This document shows, one piece after another, positions 36,413 to 48,046 of a stretch of 64,000 bases of DNA; position 1 is the first letter of the stretch; each line of letters opens with the position of its first letter. The translations under genes were made by a program, and so were the position numbers. The notes under the pieces were generated by a model that was not told where the DNA came from, searched no databases, and saw only the letters and a program-made list of their open reading frames with translations. The stretch comes from Duganella sp. CF402 (lineage in GTDB: Bacteria > Pseudomonadota > Gammaproteobacteria > Burkholderiales > Burkholderiaceae_D), in assembly GCF_900109645.1 (NCBI RefSeq), contig NZ_FOBG01000001.1:3400520-3464519 (forward strand), written 5' to 3'.

Positions 36413-36462
36413 TTTACGGCTTGTTTACGGGCGGCGCGCGATTATTGAGAACGTTTTTACGG
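36413..36462 (+). promoter_or_regulatory. TTTACGG half-sites facing the dapA-like gene
   Basis: TTTACGG occurs at 36413-36419, 36424-36430 (11 bp apart) and 36456-36462, on the plus strand. Together with the minus-facing sites they make a dyad centred near 36411 (GTAAACAAAGCGTAAA with TTTACGGCTTGTTTAC). They may bring the dapA-like/ParA-like pair under the same regulator as kdp. No clear -35 or -10 follows. Confidence 0.45.
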
Positions 36463-36496
36463 GCCGCCCGCTACGCTGGATCCATCGCAACTACCG

Positions 36497-37471
36497 ATGA
36501 ACATCATGGACACTTGTTTACACGGCATCTGGGTGCCGCTGGTCACGCCGATGCTGCACGGCGAACTGGATCTGGCGCGCCTGCAGCGGCTGGCCGAGCG
36601 CGTGATCGACGACGGCGCCCACGGGCTGGTGGTGTGCGGCACCACCGGCGAGGCGCCGCAGCTGGACTTGTCCGAGCAGAGCGCGGCGCTGGCGGCGGTG
36701 CTGGAGGTGGCGCGCAAGCGCTGCCCGGTCTTGATGGGCATAGGCGGCAGCGATACCTTCGCCGCCGCCAGCCGGGTGCTGGAGTTTGATGACGCGGAAC
36801 TGGCCGGCTATCTGGTGTCCACGCCGGCTTACGTGCGGCCGTCGCAGGAAGGTTTGCTGCGCCACTTCGAGACCATCGCCGGTGCCACCGGCCGCCCCAT
36901 CGTGCTGTACAACGTGCCGGCGCGCACCGGTGTGCATCTTGAGCTGGCCACCGCGCGCAGGCTGGCGCAGCGGCCGCAGTTCGCCGCCATCAAGGAGGCC
37001 GGCGGCAGCCTGGGCCAGATCACCGCCCTGGTGCAGCAGACGCCGTTGTCGGTGCTGTGCGGCGACGATGTGCTGCTGTTCGCCGCGCTGTGCGGCGGCG
37101 CGCACGGGGCGATTTCGGCATCGGCGCATATCCGCACCGATTTGTATGTGCAGCTGTATGACCTGGTGCGCGCGCAGCGCCTGGCCGAGGCGCGCACGCT
37201 GGCGGCCGCGCTGCTGCCGATGATGCAGTTGCTGTTCTCCGAGCCGAATCCGGCGCCGCTGAAAGCCGCGCTGTCGATGCAAGGCTTGCTGCGCGATGAA
37301 CTGCGCCTGCCAATGGTGGCCGCCACCACCGCCTGCAAGGGCCGGCTGGCAGCAGCGCTGGAAGCGCTCGACGCGCTGCCGGCCTACCGCGCCGCCCCGG
37401 CGGCTGCAGCGCCTGCGACGGCACATGGCGCGGCACGCTATTCGCTGGCTCACGCCGTGGTGGCCAAATGA
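36497..37471 (+). CDS. Dihydrodipicolinate synthase/N-acetylneuraminate lyase family protein
   Basis: 324 residues with the DapA/NanA TIM-barrel motifs: WVPLVTPM, GTTGEAPQLDLSEQ, YNVPARTGVHLEL (Tyr expected to relay protons) and the Schiff-base Lys in FAAIKEAGG. These enzymes do class I aldol chemistry on pyruvate. The C-terminus has an Ala-rich extension of ~40 residues not usual in DapA. Neither start (36497 or 36506) has a good ribosome-binding site. It overlaps the ParA-like gene by four bases (ATGA). Whether it is the cell's biosynthetic DapA or a dedicated enzyme is not clear; the setting next to kdp and ParA-like genes favours the latter. Confidence 0.85.
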   Translation: MNIMDTCLHGIWVPLVTPMLHGELDLARLQRLAERVIDDGAHGLVVCGTTGEAPQLDLSEQSAALAAVLEVARKRCPVLMGIGGSDTFAAASRVLEFDDAELAGYLVSTPAYVRPSQEGLLRHFETIAGATGRPIVLYNVPARTGVHLELATARRLAQRPQFAAIKEAGGSLGQITALVQQTPLSVLCGDDVLLFAALCGGAHGAISASAHIRTDLYVQLYDLVRAQRLAEARTLAAALLPMMQLLFSEPNPAPLKAALSMQGLLRDELRLPMVAATTACKGRLAAALEALDALPAYRAAPAAAAPATAHGAARYSLAHAVVAK

Positions 37472-38031
37472 TCGTCGCCCTCACTGGTGTGGACGGCGAC
37501 AGCGCCGTCGCCGATCTGGCCGAAGATCTGGCCATGCTGCGCGTGGCGGCCGGCAAGCGCGTACTGCTGGTGGCGCCGAATCCCGGCGCTTACGATGCGC
37601 AGCTGTACGACGATCTGGTGGTCAACGCCGCCCCGCAAGGTGCGCCCAAGGCCGATGCCGCGCTGGCGCGGGCGGGCGTGATTCTGGCGCTGCTGCGGCC
37701 GGAAGCGCTGGAACGGCAGGACGATTGCGCGCTGCTGCTGGCGCGCCTGCAACTGGCGCAGCGGGCCAATCCCGCTACCCGCGTGCTGGTGACGGTGGCG
37801 CATGGCCGCCGTCCGCTCACCGCGCATCAAGCGGGCAGCCTGCTGGTGTTTGTGGCCCAACTGCCGCACGCCCGCCTGGCCGACACGCTGGTGCTCGACG
37901 ACAGCGCCAGCACCTACCACACGCGCCACAGCGAACTCGAACTGCCGGCCCACAAGCAGGAGCGCAAACTCTGCGCTCCAGAGGTCCGCCACCTCTACCG
38001 CGAAATTTTCCGCCCTGCCGGGAGGATATAG
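37468..38031 (+). CDS. ParA/MinD-like protein lacking the Walker A lysine (copy 1)
   Basis: 187 residues. The start MIVALTGVDGDSAVADLAEDLAMLRVAAGKRVLLVAPNPG follows the ParA pattern (strand, P-loop position, helix, KRVLL strand), but the P-loop GVDGDSAV has no KGG-GKT and no signature lysine. Downstream LARLQLAQRANPATRVLVTV matches the ARxxNPxLR segment of ParA-like proteins, and the end HLYREIFRPAG matches LYREVFNH of the paralogue at 39597. It probably does not hydrolyse ATP in the usual way. Coupled to the dapA-like gene. A T-rich terminator and a phased repeat array follow. Confidence 0.7.
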   Translation: MIVALTGVDGDSAVADLAEDLAMLRVAAGKRVLLVAPNPGAYDAQLYDDLVVNAAPQGAPKADAALARAGVILALLRPEALERQDDCALLLARLQLAQRANPATRVLVTVAHGRRPLTAHQAGSLLVFVAQLPHARLADTLVLDDSASTYHTRHSELELPAHKQERKLCAPEVRHLYREIFRPAGRI

Positions 38032-38049
38032 GGTGGGGGTCTTTTTTTT
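38011..38049 (+). terminator. Terminator-like hairpin with T8
   Basis: CCGCCCT (from 38010) pairs imperfectly with AGGGTGG (38030-38036), overlapping the stop codon of the ParA-like gene, and is followed after GGGTC by eight T (38042-38049). It separates the dapA-like operon from the repeat array. Confidence 0.5.
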
Positions 38050-38050
38050 C

Positions 38051-38218
38051 GGCGTTTTACTAAAATTGCCTACTCCGTACTACCCACAACTAAATGCCGA
38101 TATTCGGAACTAAAAGCGCGCATGCCCGCTCTAATACATATGCACCACAGATATTTTAGTAAACCATAGCGCGCTTTAGTAACGCTTAGCCGGAATTAGT
38201 AGCGCTTAGTAAAACGCC
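38051..38218. repeat. Iteron array 1: mirror-symmetric, 10-bp-phased TTAGT repeats
   Basis: Right arm: six units at exact 10-bp period carry TTAGT, ATAGC, TTAGT, TTAGC, TTAGT, TTAGT (each ending at 38160, 38170, ... 38210). Left arm: inverted units ACTAA, CCTAC, ACTAC, ACTAA, GATAT, ACTAA start at 38059, 38069, ... 38109. The first unit of each arm is identical (ATTTTAGTAA), and the outer ends form a perfect 13-bp inverted repeat, GGCGTTTTACTAA (38051-38063) with its complement (38206-38218). About 40 bp separate the arms. It lies just before the predicted DNA-binding protein at 38238 and resembles iterated operators or partition sites of ribbon-helix-helix proteins. Confidence 0.8.
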
Positions 38219-38237
38219 ATTTTCGGAGACCCCCATC

Positions 38238-38852
38238 ATGGGTACCTTCAGCTTTCCCTACCGCTTGCCGAATGAACTAATGGAGGAATTTGGCGCCTTT
38301 ACCGGGCTGCACTGGTGCGGCTTGGAAATGGAAGCGCCCATTTGCGACGCCATTCGCGCCTATATGAAACCGCAGCCGGCGGCGCAGCTGCAACAGCAGG
38401 CCGTGACCGACACCGGTTATCAATGGAAGCAAGTCTTTCTGCCGGAAGGCACCCGGCTGCGCGCCAGCTTTGGCCGCACGCCGTATTTCGCCGTGGTGCA
38501 GGGCAGCGAAATCCGCAGCGGCGAGCAAACGCTGTCGCCGTCCGCCTTTGCCAACCTGAAGGGCAGCGGCAACCGCAACGCCTGGAAGGCCGTCTGGCTG
38601 CGTTTTCCGGGCAGCGAGCAATGGATACTGGCTGACACCTGCCGCGCGCAGCAAAAAACCCAGATCGCGCGCCTGTTTGGCGCCGCCGACCCGCAGCCAG
38701 CCGCCGCCGTGCCCGCAGCGCCGGCAAAACCGCCCGCCCGGCACAGCGCTGGCGCCTCAGGCCAAACCGTCAAGCGCAGCCGGAAAGGAAAGCGCCGCAA
38801 GCACGGCAAGCAGCACGGGCAGCACGCAGCAGCGCGCCGCCCCTCTTCCTAG
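38238..38852 (+). CDS. Predicted RHH-like / RAMA-like DNA-binding protein (copy 1)
   Basis: 204 residues. The N-terminus (FSFPYRLPNELMEEFGAF ... ICDAIRAYMKP) fits a ribbon-helix-helix pattern of one strand and two helices. Residues about 59-135 (GYQWKQVFLPEGTRLR, FAVVQGSEIRSGEQTLSPSAFANL, RNAWKAVWLRFPGSEQW) resemble RAMA/DUF4357 modules. The last ~55 residues are Pro/Ala then Lys/Arg/His-rich, likely a nonspecific DNA tail. GGAG upstream supports ATG 38238. The paralogue at 59843 shares GYQWK--FLP-GTRLR and the RNAW--W segment. The phased repeat array directly upstream suggests autoregulation or a partition-like role. Its 3' end overlaps the convergent porin gene by 4 bp. Confidence 0.7.
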   Translation: MGTFSFPYRLPNELMEEFGAFTGLHWCGLEMEAPICDAIRAYMKPQPAAQLQQQAVTDTGYQWKQVFLPEGTRLRASFGRTPYFAVVQGSEIRSGEQTLSPSAFANLKGSGNRNAWKAVWLRFPGSEQWILADTCRAQQKTQIARLFGAADPQPAAAVPAAPAKPPARHSAGASGQTVKRSRKGKRRKHGKQHGQHAAARRPSS

Positions 38853-39586
38853 AACACCTTGCTGATGGTCAGCTGCAGCGCGGTCTTGCCGAGGAATTTG
38901 CTGTTGGCGGCCGAGGTGTAGGCCGGCTCTTGCGCATTGGTGCCGATCACCGCCAGCGCGCCGGTCAGCACGCCGAAGTCCTTGCTCACGCCCAGCTTCC
39001 AGTCGGTATAGGACGCCGCATCGTTGTGCTTCACTTGCTGGCGGCCGGCATGCAGGTTGACAGTCCAGCCCTCGCCCGCATCGATATTGGCGCCGAGGTC
39101 CAGGTAGCCGCTGTTCTTGCTGTCGGCAAAGCCGAACAGATTGGTCACGGCGTGCGAATACTTCACATAGGCCGGGCCGTAGCCCAACTGGCCGTAGACC
39201 TCGGTGGTGTTGGCGCTGACCGGCAGCGCGTTGGACGCATACACATAGGTCAGCACGCCAACGTCATAGGACACCGCCTCGGCCACCTGCCCGCGCTTGC
39301 CGGCGTACAGGTCCAGCTCCACGCTGCCGTCGCCGCCCGCATCCTTGATCCAGGTGATGGTCGACGCCCACGCGCCCGCATACAGGCCGGTTGGATTATT
39401 CACATAATCCGCGCCGCCCTGCAAAGCCGGCTGCAAGCGCGTTTGCGAAATGCCGCGATAACGGTAGTCGCTGACCGCCGCCACGTTGAAGCTGACCGCG
39501 TTGTCCGGCACGGCGGCCGGCGCCGCCTCCTCGGCGTGAGCGGAAAACACAGCAGCCAGCGCCGCGACGAGTACAAACTTTTTCAT
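38849..39586 (-). CDS. TorF-family putative outer-membrane porin
   Basis: 245 residues; signal peptide MKKFVLVAALAAVFSAHA. The mature start VSFNVAAVSDYRYRGISQTRLQPALQGGADY is the Gcw_chp/TorF signature. Alternating beta strands and a C-terminal aromatic residue (LQLTISKVF) indicate an outer-membrane barrel. Last gene of a three-gene operon after a ParA-like gene; the operon's promoter matches that of kdp, which suggests a role in potassium limitation or osmotic change. Transport substrate unknown. Confidence 0.85.
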   Translation of the reverse strand: MKKFVLVAALAAVFSAHAEEAAPAAVPDNAVSFNVAAVSDYRYRGISQTRLQPALQGGADYVNNPTGLYAGAWASTITWIKDAGGDGSVELDLYAGKRGQVAEAVSYDVGVLTYVYASNALPVSANTTEVYGQLGYGPAYVKYSHAVTNLFGFADSKNSGYLDLGANIDAGEGWTVNLHAGRQQVKHNDAASYTDWKLGVSKDFGVLTGALAVIGTNAQEPAYTSAANSKFLGKTALQLTISKVF

Positions 39587-39596
39587 AATAGTCCTA

Positions 39597-40175
39597 TCAG
39601 TGGTTAAAAACTTCGCGGTACAGCGCGTCCATGTCGGCCGGCGCGGCGCCGCGAATGATGGTGCCGGCCAGCGTGGCCGACATCACCCGCGCCACGAAGG
39701 CGCGCACCGCGGCGCGCTCCTCGTCGCTGGGCGCGCCGTCCACGCCGACCAGTACAAACAGCACGCGCAAGCCCGGATTGAACATGCGCGCGGCATTGAG
39801 ACGGGCAATCAGCTGGTACTGGCTGCCCAGATCGACCTGTCCCGGCGTCACCGGCACCACCGCAAGCCGCGCGGCGATCAGCGCGGCACGCGAATCGGCG
39901 GTGTCGCGGCCCTCGGTGTCGATCACGATGTCGTTGTAGCGGCTGCGCAGCAGTTCCAGCTGGTCCAGCAGCGCGCGGCCGGTAATGGCGCGCGCCGCCA
40001 GCTGCGGCTTGACGCCGGCCGCCGCCATCTCGCTGCACCACGCGCATGACGCCGCGCGCGGCGCGGTATCGAGCAACAGCACGCGCCGTCCGGCGCGCGC
40101 CCGCAGCAAGGCCAGGTTGTTGGCGACGATGGCCTGCCCGGCCACGCCGCACGCGCCGGCGATGGCGACGATCAC
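39597..40175 (-). CDS. ParA/MinD-like protein lacking the Walker A lysine (copy 2)
   Basis: 192 residues, GTG start overlapping the upstream stop (GTGA). MIVAIAGACGVAGQAIVANNLALLRARAGRRVLLLDTAP has the ParA layout, but KGG-GKT is replaced by GACGVAGQ. Later parts are closer to real ParA proteins: YNDIVIDTEGRDTADSRAAL (Walker A' region), LAVVPVTPGQVDLGSQYQLIARLNAARMFNPGLRVLFVLV. Paralogous to the protein at 37468; both end LYRE(V/I)F. Probably ATP-binding-impaired. Sits between a small hypothetical gene and a TorF-like porin in one operon. Confidence 0.75.
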   Translation of the reverse strand: MIVAIAGACGVAGQAIVANNLALLRARAGRRVLLLDTAPRAASCAWCSEMAAAGVKPQLAARAITGRALLDQLELLRSRYNDIVIDTEGRDTADSRAALIAARLAVVPVTPGQVDLGSQYQLIARLNAARMFNPGLRVLFVLVGVDGAPSDEERAAVRAFVARVMSATLAGTIIRGAAPADMDALYREVFNH

Positions 40176-40480
40176 GCCAGCCCCCGCGACGGCGCCGCCA
40201 GCGGCGTCATGCGGCCGAATTCGGCGCCCGGCAAGGCCCGCATCACCGCCACCATCACCTGCCCGGCCAGCGCGCGCGACAGGCACAGCCAGACCTTGGC
40301 CCGCTCGCCGTGGTCGCACGCTTGCACCCGCATGAATTGCATGGCGTCGCCGCAGGTGCGCACCACCAGCGCCCGCAGCTCGCCCAGCGCGGCCGCCTCC
40401 ACGGTCAGCAGCATCAGGCAGGCGCGCGGCGCCGGTTTGGCGCGGCGCTGGGCGGCCTGGGTGTGGAAATAAGCGTGCAT
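40172..40480 (-). CDS. Small protein, first gene of the ParA-like/porin operon
   Basis: 102 residues, start MHAYFHTQAAQRRAKPAPRA at 40480 with GGAG eight bases upstream. Core LMLLTVEAAALGELRALVVRTCGDAMQFMRVQACDHGERAKVWLCLSR alternates strands and helices in a way that resembles ACT-like or ferredoxin-like folds. No recognised family. A predicted -10 lies 25 bases before the start, with four KdpE-type half-sites upstream, and the stop overlaps the ParA-like start. Confidence 0.65.
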   Translation of the reverse strand: MHAYFHTQAAQRRAKPAPRACLMLLTVEAAALGELRALVVRTCGDAMQFMRVQACDHGERAKVWLCLSRALAGQVMVAVMRALPGAEFGRMTPLAAPSRGLA

Positions 40481-40504
40481 GACTAAGCTCCGGTTCAGCG
40501 TTTC

Positions 40505-40579
40505 GATACCGGAAAGCTTATCGGCCAACCCGTAAAAACGGTCTAAAAAGGCCTGCCTGCGTTGTAAACATCGTGTATA
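40505..40579 (-). promoter_or_regulatory. KdpE-type promoter of the ParA-like/porin operon
   Basis: Half-sites CCGTAAA (40530), GTCTAAA (40541), TTGTAAA (40562) and GTGTATA (40573) have spacings 11, 21 and 11 bp, the same as upstream of kdp. The first is 21 bp from TATC (40508-40505) in CCGGTATCGAAACG, versus CCGGTATCAAAACG at kdp. The start codon follows at 25 bases (24 at kdp). Shared geometry over 75 bp with otherwise diverged sequence argues for a common activator, most simply KdpE. Confidence 0.72.
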
Positions 40580-40690
40580 AATTGCGCGCTGCGCAATTTT
40601 TGCCGCGCAGCCTGCGCAGTTGAGGATAGAATACGCAAACAATGCATGAACTGTACATAAACCCAGTATCAAGAAAACAAGCTTGCTCGT

Positions 40691-42688
<1,998 letters not shown>

Positions 42689-42695
42689 CGCACAC

Positions 42696-42775
42696 CGTCA
42701 TTCCGGCGCAGGCCGGAATCCATGCTGAGCCGGCCAAGACGCGCCGCATGGGTTCCGGCCTACGCCGGAACGACG
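42696..42775. repeat. Dispersed double-palindrome intergenic repeat, copy C
   Basis: 80 bp between parE and parC. Halves CGTCATTCCGGCGCAGGCCGGAAT and GGTTCCGGCCTACGCCGGAACGACG; inner arms CCATGC/GCATGG extend the pairing between halves. Same architecture as copies A, B and D. Confidence 0.75.
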
Positions 42776-42803
42776 AGGGACAGACAACACAAGCATACAC
42801 ACT

Positions 42804-45311
<2,508 letters not shown>

Positions 45312-45316
45312 CCCGC

Positions 45317-45404
45317 GTCGTCCCGGCGAAGGCCGGGACCCATAGAACGCGTGCGTCAACACAAAGCATGTGTTCTATGGATTCCGGCCTGCGCCGGAAT
45401 GACG
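45317..45404. repeat. Dispersed double-palindrome intergenic repeat, copy D
   Basis: 88 bp between parC and the convergent Ala/Lys-rich gene. Halves GTCGTCCCGGCGAAGGCCGGGAC and ATTCCGGCCTGCGCCGGAATGACG; inner arms CCATAGAAC/GTTCTATGG are also complementary. Longest of the four copies. It may serve as the terminator region for parC. Confidence 0.75.
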
Positions 45405-45408
45405 GTGC

Positions 45409-45876
45409 TTAGTGCTTGGCGGCGGCTTCTTTCACTTCGGCGTCGGTCTTGGCCTTGACGGCGGCGGTTTTGTTGGCGGCCAGCGCTTTGTCTTCGGTGG
45501 CGTCAACCGCCGCTTTGATGGCTTTGGCGTCAGCCTTCACGGTTTTCTTCTCGGCCTTTTCCTCGGCCTTGGCGATAGCCTTGTCGCCCTTGGCGGCGGC
45601 CTTGGCCTTGTCTTCAGGATCGGCCTTGGCGACCTTCTCGTTAGCCTTGGCAGCTTCCACCGCGACCTTGGCTTGCTGTTCCTCGTGCACCTTGTCGGCC
45701 TTGGCGATGGCCTTGTTGGCCTTCTTGTCGGCCTTGGCGTCGGCCTTCAGTTCCTTCTGTTCGGCCTTGGCCACGTCTTTGTTGGCCTCAGCTTGCGCTT
45801 TGGCGACGTCCGAGGTTTGGGCAAAAGCGGCGGTGGCGAACAGGCCTGCGATCAGGGTTGCAATGATTTTGTTCAT
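45409..45876 (-). CDS. Exported Ala/Lys-rich protein
   Basis: 155 residues. Signal peptide MNKIIATLIAGLFATAAFA followed by a mature protein of almost only Ala, Lys, Glu and Asp in loosely repeated AKADKKA/KAEEKAEKK units; it should form long charged helices in the periplasm. The start at 45876 has AAGGGA. No catalytic motif. Similar exported KA-rich proteins are common in Oxalobacteraceae; function unknown. It differs from the cytosolic histone-like protein by its clear signal peptide and acidic content. Confidence 0.8.
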   Translation of the reverse strand: MNKIIATLIAGLFATAAFAQTSDVAKAQAEANKDVAKAEQKELKADAKADKKANKAIAKADKVHEEQQAKVAVEAAKANEKVAKADPEDKAKAAAKGDKAIAKAEEKAEKKTVKADAKAIKAAVDATEDKALAANKTAAVKAKTDAEVKEAAAKH

Positions 45877-45964
45877 GATGTGATCCCTTTCGGTGTGTTG
45901 TTTGAGTAAGTGAGACACAGCTTATTCCTCCAACGACACACCGACTGTACGCTAGCGTACTAAA

Positions 45965-47368
45965 TCACCGTTTTGGCGCCGCGTACAAATCGATGATGGC
46001 GCTGATCGCATCGGCGCACACCGAGCAGAATTGCTCGCTGCGGTCGAACATGATGCACTGCATTTCAGGGCGATAGTAGCCGGTGGCTTCGTAGTTGGCG
46101 CCCTCGAACGCGCCCACCGTGTGGCGGTGCGGGTCGGCCGAGAACAAGGCCGTGCTTTGTTTGAGGTCGCGCGTGAACAAGGCGCTCATCTCGGACTCGG
46201 GGCGGTTGTTGGCGCGCAGCGCGGCGCGTTCCTGTTGATAGGCGCGCGACGCCGTCTCGTAGGTCGCTTTCGGCCACGGCGTCGGCAGCGGCGTGCCCTC
46301 CTTCACGAATTTCTTCCACTTGATATTGGCCGGGTCCTGCAGCGCGGTGGCGTTGGGCTCCCACGGTTCGCGGCGCTCGCCGCCGGTGGCGTAGGCCACC
46401 GGCGAGGTGTAGTACTCGTCGGCGAGGCCGGCAAAGTGGTGGCCGAATTCGTGCACGAACAGGTAGTTGGCCCAGTCGTTGTCGGCCGCCGCCGTGCTGA
46501 ACTGGCCGAAGATGCCGCCGCCGCCGTAGGTCTCGTTGTTCACCAAGATCTCGATGAACTCATACGGCGCGTACTGCGCCAGCTCGCGCAAGGCGCGGTT
46601 GTCGGTGGTCAGCACATAACGCTCGCTGCCGAAGATGTCATAGCGGGTGCCCAGCGGCGACTCCTTGTGGACGCCGGTCGACGGCCGCGACACGCCCGAT
46701 TCGCTGGTCGGCAGCGCGATGGCCCAGACGTTGAAATCCTTGGCGCGCTCCTTGAACGGCGAAGTGGCGAACAGGTGGTCGGCCAGGCGGCGTGCGGTGG
46801 CTTCGAACTTCTTCATATCGCGCCTGGTGTAGCCGTCGCCGACGATCAGCAGGTCGACCTTGTCCTCGGAGCGGCCGCTGACGCGGATGGCGATCGGCTT
46901 GACCGGCGCCGGCGGCTGCTTGCGGATCACATCCATCGCGTTCGGATCGACGTCGGCGCTCCATACCGGCACGAAGCGGTTGCCGTCGTCGCGCTTGAGG
47001 ATGCGCACCTTGACCGGCTGCTCGGGACGCGGGAAGCGCACCGATTCCTGGAAGCCGCGATTGGCGTGGGCCGCTTCCTCGGTGCTGCGCCATTCGGCGA
47101 ACACGGTGGAGAAGCCGCGCGAGTACAGCAGCTTGCCGGTTTTGGCGTCCGTTACTTCCACCAGGTTGTTGCCGCGATTGGTGGTGTCGATGGTCTGCGC
47201 CATGCTGCCGGGCCACGGCAGCGGCTCGACCACTACCCGCTCGACGGCGTAGTGCTCCTCTTTGGCGTTGCCGCTGTGGAGGTAGTCGAGGCGCATGGTG
47301 GCCGGCTGCGCGGCCAGCGCGGAGGCCGAGGCGCACAGCGCCAGCAAGGAGGTGAGGTAGCGGATCAT
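45965..47368 (-). CDS. M64-family (IgA-peptidase-like) metallopeptidase
   Basis: 467 residues with signal peptide MIRYLTSLLALCASASALA. N-terminal ~150 residues form an immunoglobulin-like M64 N domain; the peptidase domain starts around DKVDLLIVGDGYTRRDMKKFEATARRLADHLFATSPFKERAKDFNVWAI in pieces and contains the zinc motif HEFGHHFAGLADEYY (HExxH plus distal Asp/Glu). The C-terminal Cys-rich end (CIMFDRSEQFCSVCADAI) is typical. A secreted or periplasmic protease. The start at 47368 is supported by the signal peptide. Confidence 0.9.
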   Translation of the reverse strand: MIRYLTSLLALCASASALAAQPATMRLDYLHSGNAKEEHYAVERVVVEPLPWPGSMAQTIDTTNRGNNLVEVTDAKTGKLLYSRGFSTVFAEWRSTEEAAHANRGFQESVRFPRPEQPVKVRILKRDDGNRFVPVWSADVDPNAMDVIRKQPPAPVKPIAIRVSGRSEDKVDLLIVGDGYTRRDMKKFEATARRLADHLFATSPFKERAKDFNVWAIALPTSESGVSRPSTGVHKESPLGTRYDIFGSERYVLTTDNRALRELAQYAPYEFIEILVNNETYGGGGIFGQFSTAAADNDWANYLFVHEFGHHFAGLADEYYTSPVAYATGGERREPWEPNATALQDPANIKWKKFVKEGTPLPTPWPKATYETASRAYQQERAALRANNRPESEMSALFTRDLKQSTALFSADPHRHTVGAFEGANYEATGYYRPEMQCIMFDRSEQFCSVCADAISAIIDLYAAPKR

Positions 47369-47445
47369 GGGAGTCCTGGCGGTCAGTTGAAAACGTGACC
47401 GCCATTGTAATCCGGTGGCGGTGCCGCCGCGAGTGCGCCGCTTGG

Positions 47446-48021
47446 CTAGGTGCGCCACTTGCCGTTGCGGGCCGACGCGGCGACGGCGTCGGCCAGGCCG
47501 CTGATGCTCATGCCGTCGGCCAGTACCAGTCCGACCACGCGGGTCGGCTTGCGCGCAGCCACGGCGGCAGCCGCGCGGCCGCCCAGGTCGAAGCCGGCCA
47601 GCACCGCCTCGGGGATGTGCAGCGCGTCCATGAAGTCCAGCAGGTCCTGGCCGAGAACCGCTTGCTGATAGGCGCGCGGTGCGCTGGCGTCGGTGCCAGC
47701 ATCGGAGACTGCGTCGAGCAGGCGCGTGCTGCCGTGGCCACGCAGGTAAGGCACCAGCACGCGGTAGCCTTGGCGTGCCAGGACAGGCGCGACTTCGGCG
47801 TAGCGCAGGATGTCGCCGGAAGCGCCGTGCAGCAGGATGATGGGATGGCCGTCGGCAGGACCGGCTTCGTGATAGCCGATGTCCAGCGTGTCGGTTTGCA
47901 CCTGCTGCACCGGCAACGGCAGCAGCGGCTCTGCGCTCGCGATCAGCGGGGCGCCTACGATGGCGGCGGCGATGGCCGCGCCTCGCAGGAAGCGTCGGCG
48001 GTGATGGATCGTGTTGGTCAT
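47446..48021 (-). CDS. Truncated Tat-exported alpha/beta hydrolase-like protein
   Basis: 191 residues. Twin-arginine signal (HHRRRFLRGAAIAAAIVGAPLIASA). HGASGDILRYAEVAPVLARQGYRVLVPYLRGHGST is a hydrolase core, and the nucleophile elbow reads GFDLGG, i.e. Asp where Ser is usual. Relatives with G-x-DWGG exist and are usually over 300 residues. Here the protein stops at NGKWRT, before the lid and catalytic His, so it is probably inactive or a remnant. Last gene of the bufferin operon, 25 bases after bufC, with AAAGGA upstream. Confidence 0.7.
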   Translation of the reverse strand: MTNTIHHRRRFLRGAAIAAAIVGAPLIASAEPLLPLPVQQVQTDTLDIGYHEAGPADGHPIILLHGASGDILRYAEVAPVLARQGYRVLVPYLRGHGSTRLLDAVSDAGTDASAPRAYQQAVLGQDLLDFMDALHIPEAVLAGFDLGGRAAAAVAARKPTRVVGLVLADGMSISGLADAVAASARNGKWRT

Positions 48022-48046
48022 GGTGATGTCCTTTCGCAGATGGCGG

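Noticed and set aside
40579..40602. Hairpin AAATTGCGC/GCGCAATTT followed by T5, upstream of parE
   Set aside because: It points toward parE, with no upstream plus-strand gene to terminate, and it overlaps the last KdpE-type half-site; role undecided, so not listed as a terminator.
45409..45876. Repetitive GCC/AAG-rich DNA
   Set aside because: Explained by an exported Ala/Lys-rich protein with a clear signal peptide.
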